Positions 1-15,000 of a DNA stretch of 64,000 nucleotides are shown one piece after another (the stretch's first letter is position 1; the number at the start of each line of letters is the position of its first letter). Made by a program: the position numbers and the translations under genes. Origin of the DNA: Aurantiacibacter zhengii. GTDB lineage: Bacteria > Pseudomonadota > Alphaproteobacteria > Sphingomonadales > Sphingomonadaceae. The DNA lies in NCBI RefSeq assembly GCF_003584125.1, contig NZ_QXFL01000002.1, positions 310,001-374,000 of the forward strand, in the 5' to 3' direction. Under the pieces are notes generated by a model. The model saw nothing but the letters and a program-made list of their open reading frames with translations. It searched no databases and had not been told where the DNA came from.

Positions 1-3000
1 CTGAAATCCGTGCCCTGCGTCACGAGACGGCCGATCTTGTCCTCTCCGGTCAGCAGTTCGATATCGGCGCTGGCCACGCTGGTGCGCCCGGAAATGTCCT
101 GCGCGGTAAGCCGCAGGGCGTAGAAACCATCGGACAAGCGACGCGGATCGAGATTGCCCAGCACATCGGCCTGGGGACTATCGCCGCGCGCCAGTTCGAC
201 CACGCTGCCATCGTCGCCCAGCAGTTCGAGCGTCCAGAAATCGAGGTTGGTATCCGCAATCGAGCCGGAAATCGCCAGCGGCTCGCGCACCAGTGCGTCA
301 GACAGCGTCGTGGCAAGCGAGACGACAGGCGCACTCGTATCCTCCGGATCGCGGACCTTGAGTTCGCGCGTCACGGTGCGTTCGCCGCCATCGGCATCCC
401 GCACGGTGGCCACCAGCACGTATTTGCCCGGCGCATCCGGCGTGATCGTGGCGCGGCCATTCTCACCGATGGTGACCGGCTGCCCGTCAAGTTGCAGGGT
501 GGTTTCCACGATCTCGGACAGGCTGTCGGCCTGTACCGTAACCAGAACATCCTGGCTGGGCACCGGTGCGAAGCTGGGTGTCAGCTCGATCCGTACCACC
601 GGGTCTACCGGTTCCAGCAGCGCGCGCAGCAGGATCACCTTCGGTGTCGTAGTCTTGCCGTCGTCCACCTTCAGGCGGACGACATAGTCGCCAATCTGGC
701 CGGGCCCCGGTGTCCAGGCAAACTCGCCGGTTTCCGGGTCTATCGTGGCACCTTCGGGCAGGTCGTCGGCGGTGAAAGTCAGCACGTCGTTTACGTCGGC
801 ATCAGCGGCATCGATGAAGAAGCGCTTTTCCTCACCGATCACGAAGGCATGGAAACCTTCACTGACTACAGGCGCGCGGTTGATGTCCGCCACCCGGATG
901 AGGATCTCGATCTCGTCGGTCGCGCCCGACGGATCGACGGCGCGCAATTTCAGCACATGGTCGCCCTGCTGGTCATACCCCGGTGTCCATTGCACTTCGC
1001 CGCGACTGGCGACGAACAGTGCACCTTCGGGAAGGCCGCTGACCACCGAGAGCTGGACCGGATCGCCATCAGGATCGCTGGCAATCGCACGGAACACCAG
1101 GTCGGATCCCTCGCGCACCAGTTGCAGGCCCATGGGAACGAAAATCGGCGCCTGGTTGACGTCCTCCACCGTCAGTTCGACGGTTTCGCTGCTCGACATG
1201 TTGCCGTCGCTTGCCGTGAAGGTCACTTGGTACACGCCGGAGGCGTTGCCAGCAGGCGTCCACGAGAATTCGCCGGTGGCGGGATCCAGAACCGCGCCCG
1301 CCGGCGCACCTGCCATGCTGAAGGTCAACACATCGCCATCGGGATCGCTGCCGCGCAGGGTGAAGGCCAGTTGCTCTCCCTCGAGCACGCTCCTGTTACC
1401 AACCGGTGCAATCTGCGGCCCCGCATTGGCGGCACGCACGACCACGTTGAATACGGCGTTGTCGCTGGCAGGGTCGGTCAGGCCGTTGCCACTGTCGGTA
1501 ACGGTTACGCCGACGGTATAGGTCCCTGCATCGCCAGTGCCGGGGGTGAAACTGAGCAGCGCCCGGCCATAGACCGCAGTGGGCGCGATGGTGGCCCCAG
1601 GCAGGCCGGATACCGCATAGGCCAGCGCATCCTCATCCATGTCGGAAACATCGACGAGAATTTCCGTCGTCTGGCCTATCAGCGCCACGACATCGCCCAG
1701 GTAGGCGATTTCGGGTGCCTCGTTGTCGCTGGTGACGGAGATGTTGAAGACATAGCCACCCGTCAGCGGCTCACCCGTGCCATCGCCATCGTCCGTGGCC
1801 AGCAGAACGATGGTGTAATCGCCGCGCGTGTTCGCGCCGGGGGAAAGGTGCAGCAGGCCGGTGCCATCACCGTTGTCGGTGAACTCGATGAAACCGGGAA
1901 GCGGGCGATAGGGGCTTTCGTTGATCGCCTGCAGCACCAGCGGGTTGCCGTCTGCATCGGTCGCGCTGACGGGGATGTCCACTGTGCTGCCACGCGCGAT
2001 GGTGACATTGTCGACCGGCGCCACCTGCGGGCGGCGGTTCTGGTTGAAGACGGTGATCGGCACCTCGATCTCGGTCGATAGCGGTTCTTCGCCATCGCCA
2101 TTGTCCGTGGCGCGGAAGCGAACGATGTGCTCTCCTGCCTGCGCATCGGTTGGCGTCCAGCTGAACTGCAGGGTTTCCGCATCGAAGGTTGCCCCCTCGG
2201 GCAGATCGCCGATCACCTCTACCGTTACGGTTTGCGGCAGGTTGGTGGTGTCGAACAGCTCGTCCGCACCATTGCGCAGCGCCGGGGTGTAGAATGGATT
2301 GTCCGGATCGAAGGCATAGGCGGTGAAGGCAAGTTGCTGGCCTTCCAGCACCTGCCACCCGTCCTGCTGGGTAAACACGGGCGCGCCATTGGCATTGTCC
2401 ACCACGATCTGGGTGGTGAAGCCGACATCGGTTTCGCCGTCGCTGACCACGAAATGAATATCGTAGACCCCCTCCTGCACATAGGCGGGCGTCCATTCGA
2501 ACTCGCCACTGATGGGATTCAGGGTGGCACCGAACGGCAGGTTGTCGGCGGTATAGGTCAATTCACGGTCGCCCGAAGCGCTGGCCTCGATCTCGAAGCG
2601 GACGAGATCGCCCTCGCGCGCCGTCCTGTCGGCAGGTACTATCACCTGCGGCGGCTCGTTGGCCTCCGCAACTGCCAGTCGGACAACGATTTCATCGCGC
2701 CCGGTGCCGTCGGTCACCAGGAAGCGAACGTCGTAGGTGCCGGCGGCCTCGTACCCGGCCAGCCAGGAGAAGGACCTGGCGGCAGGATCGAACACCGCGC
2801 CGCCGGGCAGGCCGTCCGCAATGAATGTAAGCGGATCGAGGTCGGCGTCGATCGCAGCGAGCACGAATTCGAAAAGCTGGCCTTCGCGTCCGCTCAGTTC
2901 AATCGGCGGAGCAACGAACTCGGGCGCGCGATTGCCATTGGCGACCTTGAGGACGAAGCGCTGGAGGCTGATCGCGCCGCGGGTGTCGAAAGCCTCGATA

Positions 3001-6000
3001 ACCACAGGGACCTCGTCGGCGGCGGTCAGCGGTACGTTCCAGGTCAACAAACCGGTATCGGCGTCGATGGACATTCCCGCAGGCCCGCTGAGCAGGCCGA
3101 AGTGGATCGCCTGCCCCTCCCCATCCACCGCGCTCGCCTGGTAGGAGAAAGGCTGACCCAGCTCCAGCGAAGCCGTCGGCGCAGCGCTGGTAAAGACAGG
3201 GGCCGTATTCGGCAGCGTGCCAGCAACGATGCCGGGCACGAAGGATAGGCGCTGGTTGCCGGAAGTGGCGATGGAAACGGTGCGGCCAACCGTGCTTTCG
3301 CCGCTTTCCAGTACGCCGCCTGCGGGCAAGGATGCGCCAAGGTCGATAAGCCAGCGGCCATCGTCGGTCTGGCCCGCTGCATCGACAGGCACGTTTTCGA
3401 ACCCGGCGGTGGGATCGATGGTGAGCAGCGCGGGCAATGAAATGGGGCCGTCGGTCTTGTTGGTGACGACGACTTCGTAGGAGATCAGCCCCGTCGCACG
3501 GTCGAGGCGGGTGTTGGTGAACGTCAGATCCACCAGCGCGGTGATATCGTCGAAGGCGGCGAAGGTGCTGGCATAGTCCGCGCCAAGCCGCTGGCCGTTC
3601 TGGCTGGAAATCGCCCCATCCACGACAAGGGTGAAGTCGTCGCTCAGCAGCGGACCGAAATTGATGAAGGCGGTGCGGGTCTCCGCATCGTAGGTGACGC
3701 TCTGCACACCTTGTGAACCGGTCGCCGCACCTTGTAACGTGTAATAGCCGGGATTGAGAACAGAGCCTGCATCGCTTGCCGAACCGACGAACATGTCCTG
3801 GTCGAAAGTGACCGACAGGAACGGCAACGGCAGCGCCACCTGCGATCCGGCAGGCGGATTCGTGGCGATGACTTCGGGCGCGGTGGCGGTGGCAATGCGA
3901 TCGACCTGATTGGACTGGCTGATAAGCAGTTCGCCCGCACTCGTGGCCAGCACCACATCCCCACGGGTGCCGCTGTCGGCAACGGCAACGCGTTGCAGCG
4001 TGGCGAGATCCACCATGGTCAGCTCGCTGCCCTCGACGGCGATCCCGTCGCTGCCCACATCGCCCGAAGTGTGGGAGACGAACAGCAGGCCTTCCAGCTG
4101 CGTTCCGGCCTTGCCGAAGGTGAGGGAATCCGCAGGCGCGTCAAATGTCAGCACGGTTTCTGCGCGGGCGCGGTCGGTAAATTTCACCACCTGTCGCCGG
4201 TCCGGCCAGGTGACGGCCCACAGGTCGCCCGCTTCGTCGAAGGCAAGGCTGCCCACGCGCAGGTCTTCGTCGCGGCTCCACTGGGTGAAGGTGCCTGTAT
4301 CGGGGTCGAACGTCGAGATGCCGTTGTTGGTGGAGACGTAGATCGTCCCGTCATCGGGATCGACTGCGATGGCGATGGTGATGCCGTCGCCGAAGCTATC
4401 CAGCACCTCGCCGCTATCGGGATCGAGCAGCACCAGCGCGCCGCCGCCGGTCGTTGCCCACAGCCTGCCCTGCTGATCGAAAGCCATGTTGAACACCGGC
4501 ACATCAAGCTGCGCCAGGGGTTCACCAGCCACACCGCCATTGGCATCGAAGCGCCAGATCGTGCCGCGATTGGCACCGCCCGAAATCAGGATGTCGCCGT
4601 TCGGCGCTTCGACGATGGCCATCGGGCCGATGCCCGCGTCGGACTGGCCGATGCCCGTTGCAAAGGCGTTGCCAATAAACGGGCTGAGGACGGAGTCGAA
4701 TTCGCTCGGCCGCGTGAGCGGATCGGCAGAAGGCACATTGGCCTGCGCGGCCAGGAACAGCGCGTTGCTGGACGGTTCCGGGGAGACCGGCAGAGGCTGG
4801 CCGAAATTGGGCGCAGTTGTGCCCGGTACGCTGGGAATACCGCCCAGATTGACGGAAGAGCCATCGTCAACCGCGTTCACGCCGGGTCGCGGCACCTCGC
4901 GGTTGCCCGCGATATCGGTCGCAAGTGCCAGGAATTCGTAGGTCTTGCCTGCCTCACCGGCAAAGATTTCCTCGCCGCTGGCCTGCGGAACCTGCCGCTG
5001 CCATATACGGAAATCGCCGCCGTTCTCGGCAACGTAAAGCGTAACGTGCTTCACGCCGGAACCGGCCGCGTCGTCCTCCACGTCCCAGGTGATATTGAAA
5101 TCGCTGGTAGTGCCGATCCGCGTTGCCGTGATCGTGCTTTCGGGCGCGGCATTGTCGATCACCTGGCTCAGCACCGTGGTGTCTTCCGGCGCAAAGCCGG
5201 TCATCACCACGCGTGCCTGCGCGGTGATCCGCTCACCTGTCAGCAGGTCGTCGCGCGGCTGCACGGAATAGTTCACGAAGCCTGCGCCGTTGCCCTGCGC
5301 GGTGTTTGGCGCCAGCAAGCCGCGTGTCTCGTCCTGCAACACTTCGCCCGTCAACGGGTCGATTGCCTGGATCAGCCAGCTTGCACTTGCCGGTTCCTGG
5401 AACAGGTCGATCACCGCGCTGACGCGCAGCACGAAACCGCGCGTCGCGGTAAAGTCGATTTCCGCTTGGAAATTGCTGCGGCCATCGGGAACGTCGATCG
5501 TGATATCGCCGATCTTGATGTCGCCGAAATTGAAGGAACGCGGGTCCAGGTCGGGATCCAGCTCGGTGACGATGCGGATCTCGTTGACGAATGCGCCCGA
5601 ACCCTCGGCATTTTCGAAGCCGACGGAATAGGGAAGATCGACATTGCCCGGCAGCCAGCCCTGGGTTTCCAGCGTCTGCGGGCCGGTGATCGAGGCCAGG
5701 CGGCCGACCTGGCCCTCTTCTTGGAACACGTTGCTGAAATCGAGCGCCGCGAAGGGATCGCCATCGACCGGCTCCGGTCCATTGATCTGGAAATCGGCAG
5801 GCAGCCCGGCACCGCGCTGGCCAAACGGGATCCACGGCACGAAAATGCGGAAGGATTCGAAATGCGTGGGACTGCTCAAGCCCAGGTCATAGTCGGCAAA
5901 GTCGGTGATGAGCGGAATGGGTACGTCCTGCACGCCATACTTATCGGACTGGCGAGCATCCATGAACTCGATGGCAGCCAGCTTGCCTTCCTCATGGCCA

Positions 6001-9000
6001 TACCACTGGCGCAGCTGGGTAAAGAAGCCGGGCAGATCCCCGTCGGAGCGCACATCGCTGCCCGCCGGACCGAACAGGATGCCCGACGCAAGCACGGCCA
6101 TCATGGAGATTACATGCGCCTGCGTGCGGATCGGGGGAATTTCGCCATCGGGACGCAGAAGACCAGCTTCTTCCAGCGCGGCCAGGAAGAGATCGGTCCA
6201 TTCACCCTCGTCCGCAGCCAGCGCCAGCAAGGCGGGGGCGGCATCGCCATCGGCCAGGATCGATTCCCGCAGCGCCTGCGCTTGCGCGGTCTGGAAGGCG
6301 ACGAATTCCTCGCGCGTCATCGTCGTGGCGGCGGCGGTGATGTGGAAACGGTAGGGAATATAGACGATCTCGTCCTTGCCCGGCACCGCGGTGTTGGCGT
6401 TGTAGAAGCTTTCGAAATCCAGCGCGTCCAGCGCCTGGCCCACGCCCGGCTGCTGCTCGTCCAGGCTTTCTTTCACCGCTTCCCACCACTCGCCGATGGC
6501 TGCCTCGCCACCTTCTTCCAGGATCGGATCGAGATCGGCGAAATGGATCGCCATCTTGTCGCGGAACTGATCGAACGCGCGATCGGCCAAGCCTTTCAGG
6601 CCCGGATATGTCTCAAGGTTAAAAGTAAAGCCGGAGAACCCGTCTGCCGGATGATCGTAAAGGAAGCCGCTGGTCAGCAATTGGCCGTCGGTATTGGTGA
6701 TCGAGTCCAGGCTGAAGAACGGCACGTTCGCATTGGGGCCGCCCTCCGCCCCGTCAGGCGTGCCGCGCACGTTGGTGAAGAAGTCGAGGAACGGCAGGCC
6801 ATAGACCCACGGGTTGTTGTTCAGTTCCGGCACGCCGACCTGGAAATAGGTATAGGGCGCATCGAGGTTCGACAGGTTCTGCAGGGCAACGGAATAGGTC
6901 GCCTGGTCACCTGCCAGGATAACACGCGGCCCACCCACGCCGATGGTGACCTCCGGCTCGATCCCGCGCTCGATCAGGAAGCGATAGGGCTCGACCGTCT
7001 CGTCACCATTGGGATTGATGACCTTGAGATCGTAGAGCCCGTGCGGAGCATCGGTGAAATCGAACGTGGCGACGATGGTGGAGGCGTCCACCACTTCCCA
7101 CGCCACCGGCTCATACTCGGCAATGCCCGGACGTGAGAGTTTCAGGATCGCGTCCTCGTGGAACTGCGCGCCCTTGATCGTGGCGGTAACGTACTTGCCG
7201 TCTCCGCCGGTATCGGTGTCGATATCGGTAATGACCAGCGGCAGGATATCGGCGCTCAAGGTCACCTGACTGCCCTCCGCCGGAGCGGCGAACCCGCGCA
7301 CGAGCACGTAATACACGCCCGGTTCGGTGTCGGGCACGATGGCGGTCAGTTCCTGTGCCAGCGGTCCGGTGTAAGTGGCATCGTACTGGGACGAGGTCGG
7401 CGGCACATCGTGACGCACGTAGACTTCGTTGATGCTGCGCTCGTCATCGGAACCCACGCGCAGGCGCAGGGTCTGCTCGGGGGGCACCTCGATACGGTAA
7501 AACCGCTCCTGCCCCGGCTCCAGCCCGACCGTCAGCGGCACGCCCAGCAGCAGTTCGTCCACCGATACGTTCAGGGCAGAGGCCGACGCGGTGGTGTTGT
7601 TGCCCTCGCCCTCATCCTCGAACAGCTGGTTGCGCACATCGGTGCGCACGATGATGCGATAGTCGCCTGCCGCTGTTCCCGGCAGCGTGGTGTTCAGGGT
7701 GAGCGAATAGCTTTCGCCCTCGGCCAGCGTTCCTGCATAGTCGGCGCGGCCAAGTAGCTTGTCGCCGATATCCCAGGTCGCGTCGGTGGATAGATAAACC
7801 GCGTCGGTCCAGGTGCCGCTAGCGCTTTGGGTGGATCGGTTGGTGACCTGCCAGGTGATCGACAGGTCTTCGCCCGGCTGCGCGCCCGCTGGCACCACGA
7901 TGTCGCTGACTTCGATGTCGCTCGGCGGCGGGCGGTCGATGATGACCGGGTCCACGGTGCCTGCTGTGTTATTGCGTTCGTCGCTTTCGAACACGGTGCC
8001 GGTGGAATTGTACCGCGCCGGATCGGTGACGACAAAAACATAGTAGGCATCGGTGCCGAGGTTGGTCGGCATCGTCAGGTCGAGCGAGACATCATAGCTT
8101 TCGCCCGCGCCGAGGCCGCCATTGTGCCGCACGCTGCCAAGGAACCTGTCCGACGTCAGGTCGAGGAAGGGATCGCGCGACAGGTAGATCAGGTCGTCCC
8201 AGCGGTTCTGCTGGGCAGGCACTTCGCCGCCGCTGTTTGTGACGGTGTATTCCAGCGTGAACTTCTGCCCCCGCAAGGCACGCTCGGGTACGACCAGTTC
8301 GGTCACTTGCAGGTCGGGCGGCGTATAGGGCGACAGGGTTATCTGTCCTGCCGTGGTGTTGTTGCCCTCGCCCTGGAATTCGCGCACCTCGCCATCGGAT
8401 GCGCCGGTCACGCCGCGCAGCCGCGGCGACAGGCTGCTTTGCCCATAGCCGGACTGGCGCGGCCCGGAATCGGCCATCGCGATTACGTTGAATTCGCCTT
8501 CCAGTTCGAACGGCATCGTGACGGTAGCCGTGGCGATGTAGAATTCACCCGGCTTCAGCGCGCCGGTATGCTCCACCTCGGCCTTTACCTCTACGCCGGG
8601 GGAGGTTTCGCGCGTCATCAGCCAGTCGGTGTTGTCGAGCGAACCGTCCAGCGACAGGTAGAGCCGGTCGGTCCAGCTGCTCTCGCGCGTTTCGCGATTG
8701 CCGACATTCTGGACCTTGAAGGAGATTTCGTAGGTCCCGCCAGCCTGCATGTTGTCGGGCAGGATCAATTCCAGAACCTGCAGATCAGGTTCGCGGTATT
8801 CGACCGGGAACTGCGCCTGTCCCATGTTGCCCTCGGGCAATTCGAACGCCGCCTTGGCGAAAACGGAATCGCGCAGGGCCGCGTTGCTGCCTCGATCCAC
8901 CAGCGTGTAGCTCGTAGGATCCCGGCCGATGGCGTTGGTGAAGACGTAGACGTAGAACTCTCCCTCGACGCCTGGCGGCAGGGCGAATTCGGCCGTGTTG

Positions 9001-12000
9001 GTATAGCTTTCGCCAGAGGCCATGCCGGTGTTCGGCTGGACGATGGTCGCCACCAGTTCGGCACGGTCCTGCCTGAAGACCGGGTCTTTGGAGATGTAGA
9101 TCTTGTCCTGCCAGTACTCTGTACCTGCCCAGACATCGGCCCCGTCGTTGCGCACCGTGTAGGTGACGCTGGTCAGCTCGCCCGAATAGGCCGGCATGCC
9201 GGGCGCAGCGGGGACGATGGATGTAACGCGCAGGTCTGCCGGTTCGTTTGTCACGTCGGTGGCAACGAAGAACTGGTTGTCGAGCCTGTTCTGGTCTGCC
9301 GCAAACTGGGATTCGACGATTACGTACATGCCCGCCGCTGCAGGATTGAGATCGACGGTGATGGAATTGGTGTAACTCTCGCCCGGATCGAGGGGGGTGA
9401 GATTGGCCACGGTGCCCAGATCGAAACGGCGCGTCGAGTCTTCCAGCAGGGGCGTATCGGACAGGTAGATGCGATCGATCCAGCCATTGGCCGTTACATC
9501 GCCGCCAGCTTCGACCGTCCACGAAACCGTGAACGGCTCTCCGCCCTTGCCAACCGCGTCGGCGGTCACCTGGGTCACGGCGACGTCGCGCACCGTCGAT
9601 TGCGGCGGGATGCCAACGATATCGATGGGACGCGCACGGTAATTGCTGGAATTGATTTCGTTGGGATCGTCGGGGTTGACGTTCACCGCCAGCGAATCCT
9701 CCAGCAGCGAGCCGTAAGGGTCCACCCATGGGGTTATGTAATAGGTGCCCGATGTCAGGCCGGTGGGCAGCGTGACTTCCACCGTTCGGTCGTACCCCTG
9801 CCCTTCGACCAGCTCCCCATCGGAATAGCGCAGCGTCTTGAGCAGGATGTCACCCTGCCCCGGATGCGGCCGGTTCTTGTCGCGCGTCAGCCACACCTGC
9901 TCGGTCCAGCTGCCAAGGTCCGATGTGCCCTGTCCGCGGTTGGTGACGGTGTAGTTCACCGTCAGGGTATTGCCTTCGAAGGCCTGCTGCGGCGCGGTCA
10001 CATTGTCGAGCACAAGATCGGCGAACGGGATCGGATCGACGTAAAGCTCGTGCACCGCGACATTACTGGAATTGCCGTCGTTCGGCCATTCGTCCACCGC
10101 GTTGCCGGTGTCGGTCTTTACCAGCACGTACACCGTGCCACGAAACCGCTTGGGCACGGTGAAGACATTGGATTGAGTGCGGTATTCCTCCAGCGAATCC
10201 AAGGCCGACTGGTTCTGGTGGGTGGACACCAGGATATCGTCGCTGGTCAACTTGTCGTCCAGCGACAGCCAGACCTGATCGGTCCAGTTGCCGCTCGCCT
10301 CGATCAGGCCCTGGTTGAACACCGTGAACTCTATGGATGCCGTCGCCCCCGCCGTGACCATGTCCGGCGCGATGATCTCGCCGATGCGCAGGTCCGCGCG
10401 CGGCAACAGCGAAACCAGGATCGTCTCGTCGTCCACCAGAGTGTTGTTGCTGCCGGCAGCGCCATGTTCGTACACCGTGTTGGTGGCATCGGTGATAACG
10501 ATGACTTCGAACTGGTCGCTGCTGCGATCGGGCAGGCGCATTTCCTCGCGCCGGGAATAGCTGGTGCCAGCTTCCAGCGGCCCGGTGTAGGAATAGGTGC
10601 CGATCAGCGTGCCCGGCCCCGCCTCGCCTGCCTTGCGCAGATAGACACGGTCCACCCAGGTGCCTTGCGCGGCGGCCTGCCCGTCGTTGCGCACCGTCCA
10701 TTCGACGTCGATGACCGTGCCCTCCACACCCGTTTGCGGGGCAGAAATGTCGGTTACCTTGAGGTCGGGCGAAGGAGCGAGAGAGACCGAGATGGCGTTC
10801 GAGTTGCCAGCGTTGTTGCCGGTATAGATGAACTCGTAAGGCGCGCTGTTCGGACTGGTGCTGCCGGGCGCCTCCACCACGATACGATAGTCGCCCGAAA
10901 TGCCTTCGGGCAGCGTGAAAGTGGCGGTGCGTTCGTAGCTGGCGCCGGGCGCGAGGAAACCCAGGTGATTGTTGTTGCCCAGCTGTACGCGCCCCGATCC
11001 GTCCAGCCGTTCTAGATAGATGCGGTCGTACCAGCTGGAGGTGTTGGTGAGGCCCGGCCCCTGGTTCCCGATTTCCCAGGTGATGGTGATCTCGTCACCC
11101 GACTGCGCCGTGGCGGGTGCATCCACCCGCTCCACGAACAGATCTGCCCATAGGAAAGGCGAGACATCGAAAGGCTCGGCCATGGCCGCGCGGTTCCCGT
11201 CGGCGCCGTTTTCGAACACCGCGTCGACAGCATCGGAGCGTACATACAACGTATAGCGCCCGAAAAAGCCGGGCGGCAGGATCAGGTCGAGGCTGGCATC
11301 ATAGCTGGTGCCCACGTCCAGACCGCCCTCGTGCAGCAGCTCGCCCAGCAGGATGTCGTCGTTGTTGCCAAGCGTTGCATCACGGCTGACGTAGATACGG
11401 TCCACCCAGCTATCCGTCGCGCCGCGACCGGTGCCGGTGTTGGTTACAGTCCAGTCAACGGTAACGCGTGCGGGGTCCTGCACGGTCAGGGTGGGCGCGC
11501 TGACATTGCTGACCTGCAGATCGGCATAGGGGGCAAGGCCCACGGTCAGATCGGTGGCGGCAATATTGTTTGCCTCGCCCGCACTCAGTTCGGCAATCTG
11601 GCCGCCGCTATCGGTGCGTAGCAGCAAGCGATATTCGCCGCTGGCATCAATAGGCAGAAGCACGTCCAGTACGCCGTCGTAGCTCTCGCCCGCCGCCAAC
11701 GGCGCATTGGCAACCAGCTCGCCCAGCTTGATATCGCCGGAACCGATGGCATCGTCACGCGACAGCCAGATCTCGTCCTTCCAGCCTTCCAGCGTGGTGC
11801 CGCTGCCGGTGTTCGTGATCGTCCAGCGCACTTCGATGACAGTGTTCGATTCCAGATCGGCATCCCCACTATGGGAAAGATCGCCGGGCACCAGATCCGG
11901 GTGGGCCAGCACCAGTTCCAGGCTGGCGCCGTCGTTGTCATTCTCTAGCCCGCCTTCGAACACCTGCCCGAACGCATCGGCGCGAACGATGATATGATAG

Positions 12001-15000
12001 CCATCATCGCCCAGCGACTTGGGCAGCGTGACCAGCTGCGTCACCTCGTACGCTTCGCCGGGGGCCAGATCGAAGGCGCGGTCGACCGTCGCCAGCAGAG
12101 CGGCGCCTGCCACGGTGGTGTCGTTATCGACGTAGATCCGGTCACGCCATGGGGCAGTCGATGCCACGGTGCCGGTGTTGCGCACTACGTAGGTGACCTC
12201 CACCGTCTGGCCCGGCACCGCCCCTTCAGGCACGGTTACGCTTTCGACGACAAGGTTGCCTGCGGGCGCGCTGGTGAAGGTGATGGGTGCCGAAACGGCA
12301 TTGTTGTCACCCTCCTGCGCGTTCTCGAACACGGTCTGGCCAGCGTCGGTGACGAGGATCAGCTTGTACGGTCCCACGCGCCCATCCTGCACGCTGACGG
12401 GCACTGACACCGAATAGCTGGCGCCGACACCCAGCGAAGCGTTGCGGGCGATCTCTGCCAGCACCAGGTCGCCGTCATCCACCGTATCGTCGGCAGACAG
12501 CACGATCCGGTCGACATGGCCGCCAGGCGCAGCCGCATCCCCGGTGTTGCGCACGCGCCAGGAGACGTTGAAGGTCTCTCCCCCCGCCACCGTGCCGGCA
12601 GGGCCGAAAACCGCCTCTGCCACAAGGTTCGGCGCCTGGGTGATGATGAAGGTTGAAACCGGATCGCTGGTGTTGTCCGCGCGGCTGTCCGGCTCGACAA
12701 CCGTCCCGTCGGCATCGGTTACCACGAACAGCCTGTATGTTCCGCCGATGTTGGCAGGGATCGTGAAATCCGCGCTGGCGTTGTAGCTGGCGAGGATTCC
12801 CAGCGCCGCGCTGCGGGGCAATTCGCCAAGCAAGATATCGTCGTCGTTGCCCACGGTATCGTCCGCGCTCAGGATCAGGCGGTCTACCCAGCCCCCATCG
12901 GCCACGGCATCGCCCGCGTTGGTGACCCGCCAGCTGACCGTGGCCGTTTCACCGCCCCGTACGTTGGCAGGTATGGAGACATTGTCGACGCGAAGGTCGG
13001 CGTACGGGCTGGCGACAACCGGAGTATCCACCGACAGGTCGTTGTTGGCCTCTGCGTTAAAACCGGCTGCGACTTCGCGCACGGTACCTGCCACCCCGCC
13101 CTGGCCCCGGTCGGTTTGCACCAGGACCCGGATGTTGCCGACCGACTGCACCCCGTCGGGCAAGGTGAAGGTGATCGATTTGGAACGGCTTTCTCCCGCG
13201 GCCAGCGCGGTGTCCGTGGCGACCGCGGTATCCAGCAGCACTTGCCCGGTGTTGAGGTTGCGCACGAAAATGCGGTTGGCAAAGCCGCCCAGCGTATCGG
13301 CGTTCCCGACATTCGCCTCTGTCCAGGTGAGCGTGACGGTGTCGCCCGCAGCCAGGTTCCCTTCCGCGATGGCGAGATCGGAAATGGTAATGTCGGGAGC
13401 CGATACGATCGTTTCGACAAGCGCGTTGTTGGTTTCCGCCGTCGCGTCCTGATTGGCCTCGTCGATATCGTCGAGGATATCTGTGGTGACGGTGAAACGG
13501 AAATTACCATGGCTGCCGATACCCTGGGGCCAGGCGATCTGGATCGATTGGGTCAGGCTTTCGCCCGCCGCCAGGGTTTGCGTGTTCTCGACGGTTTGCA
13601 GTACGAAAGTACTGTTGGCCGAGAGGTTGCGGACTTCGATCCGGTCGCTGAATCCGGCTACGGCATCACTGTTGCCCTGATTGGTAGTTGTCCAGCTCAG
13701 CGTTACCGGGTCGCCCGGTGCCCACCCCTGCTCGGGGGTCACGGTGATGTCGCTCACCACGAGATCGACGAACGGTGCCAGCGTCGATTCCACCTCGAGG
13801 ATGGCGCTGTTGTTGGCCTCTGCCGCGCCGGTGGCGTCGATTTCGGGAATGGCATTCCCGACGTCGAGGGCCAGTGAAAACTCCAGCCGTCCCACGCCGC
13901 TGTTGCCGGTCGGCAGGGTCAGCGTGAATTGCCGCTGCCGTTCTGCCCCCGCCGCGAGATCGCCGGTGCCGTCGTCAACAAGGTAGTTGCCGATCGTCTC
14001 GCCGGTATCAAGGTTGCGCACGATGATCCGGTCGGCCCAGTTGCCCTCGGCCGCCGCCGCGCCGGTGTTCTGCGTTTTCCAGGAAACCGTTACAGTGCCA
14101 CCGGAATAGATCCCGTCGACCGACGTTACCGCCAACTGCGCCGGTACCAGGTCCGGCGCATCCCCCGCCAGGGGATCGATCACGATCGGATCGCTGGGCG
14201 TGCTTTCCACGACGTTGAAGTTGTAGTTGCCGATATTGGCGGCATCATAGATGCGCCCTTCCAGCAGCAGCGTATAGGTGCCCGTTTGCGGGATTTCGAA
14301 ACCTTCGACATCGTCGAAATTGTTGGCAAACAGCTGGACTCCGGTCGGCCCGATCAGGCGCCAGCGAATTGACGCACCACTTGCCGTAACGCGATCGAAA
14401 TAGAACTGTTCTCCTGCCTCGGCTTCGAACTGGTAGACTTCAGTCTCCGAGCCGGGGCTGAGCGTACCGGACACCGGCAAGCCCGGCGTTACCGCTGTTG
14501 CATCGGCCAGATCGAGCACGCGTATCGCGAAGTCGCGGCCAGCGAACACCTGGTTGTGCACGCGCAGGCGGTAGTCACCGGCGGGCAAGGTAATGACGGG
14601 ATTGGCGGTGAAATCCAGACTGTCACTGGCAAGGAATTCGCGCTCCGCAATGACCGCCCCGTCGCGCAGCAGCGTCCATGCGAGATTGCCGTCATTGCTG
14701 AAGGGATCGACGACGATGCGCGCTTCTTCGTCCAGCGTGAAATCGAGGAAGGCAAACTGGAACGGCTTGGCAAGCGTGCCCTGGTAGGTCTCGCCCAGAT
14801 CAAGGGTATCCACGAGATCGTCCAGCCGCGTCGCCTGGAACTGGTAGGCATTGGTCCCTTCATCGGAAACCAGCCCTTCGAACAGCAGGTAATACCTTCC
14901 ATCACCAGGCAGCGTGATTGCGCCTGAATCGTTATCGATGGGATTGTGCCACACCTGCCTGCCAAGGCTGTCGACCAGACGCCATTCGCCATTCAGGTCG

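Noticed and set aside
7827-11015. A 1,062-codon plus-strand open frame, and similar long plus-strand frames at 3993-7136, 492-2081 and 19173-21203.
   Set aside because: They are antisense shadows of the high-GC giant gene: no family resemblance, no ribosome binding sites, histidine/arginine-rich composition typical of reverse frames.
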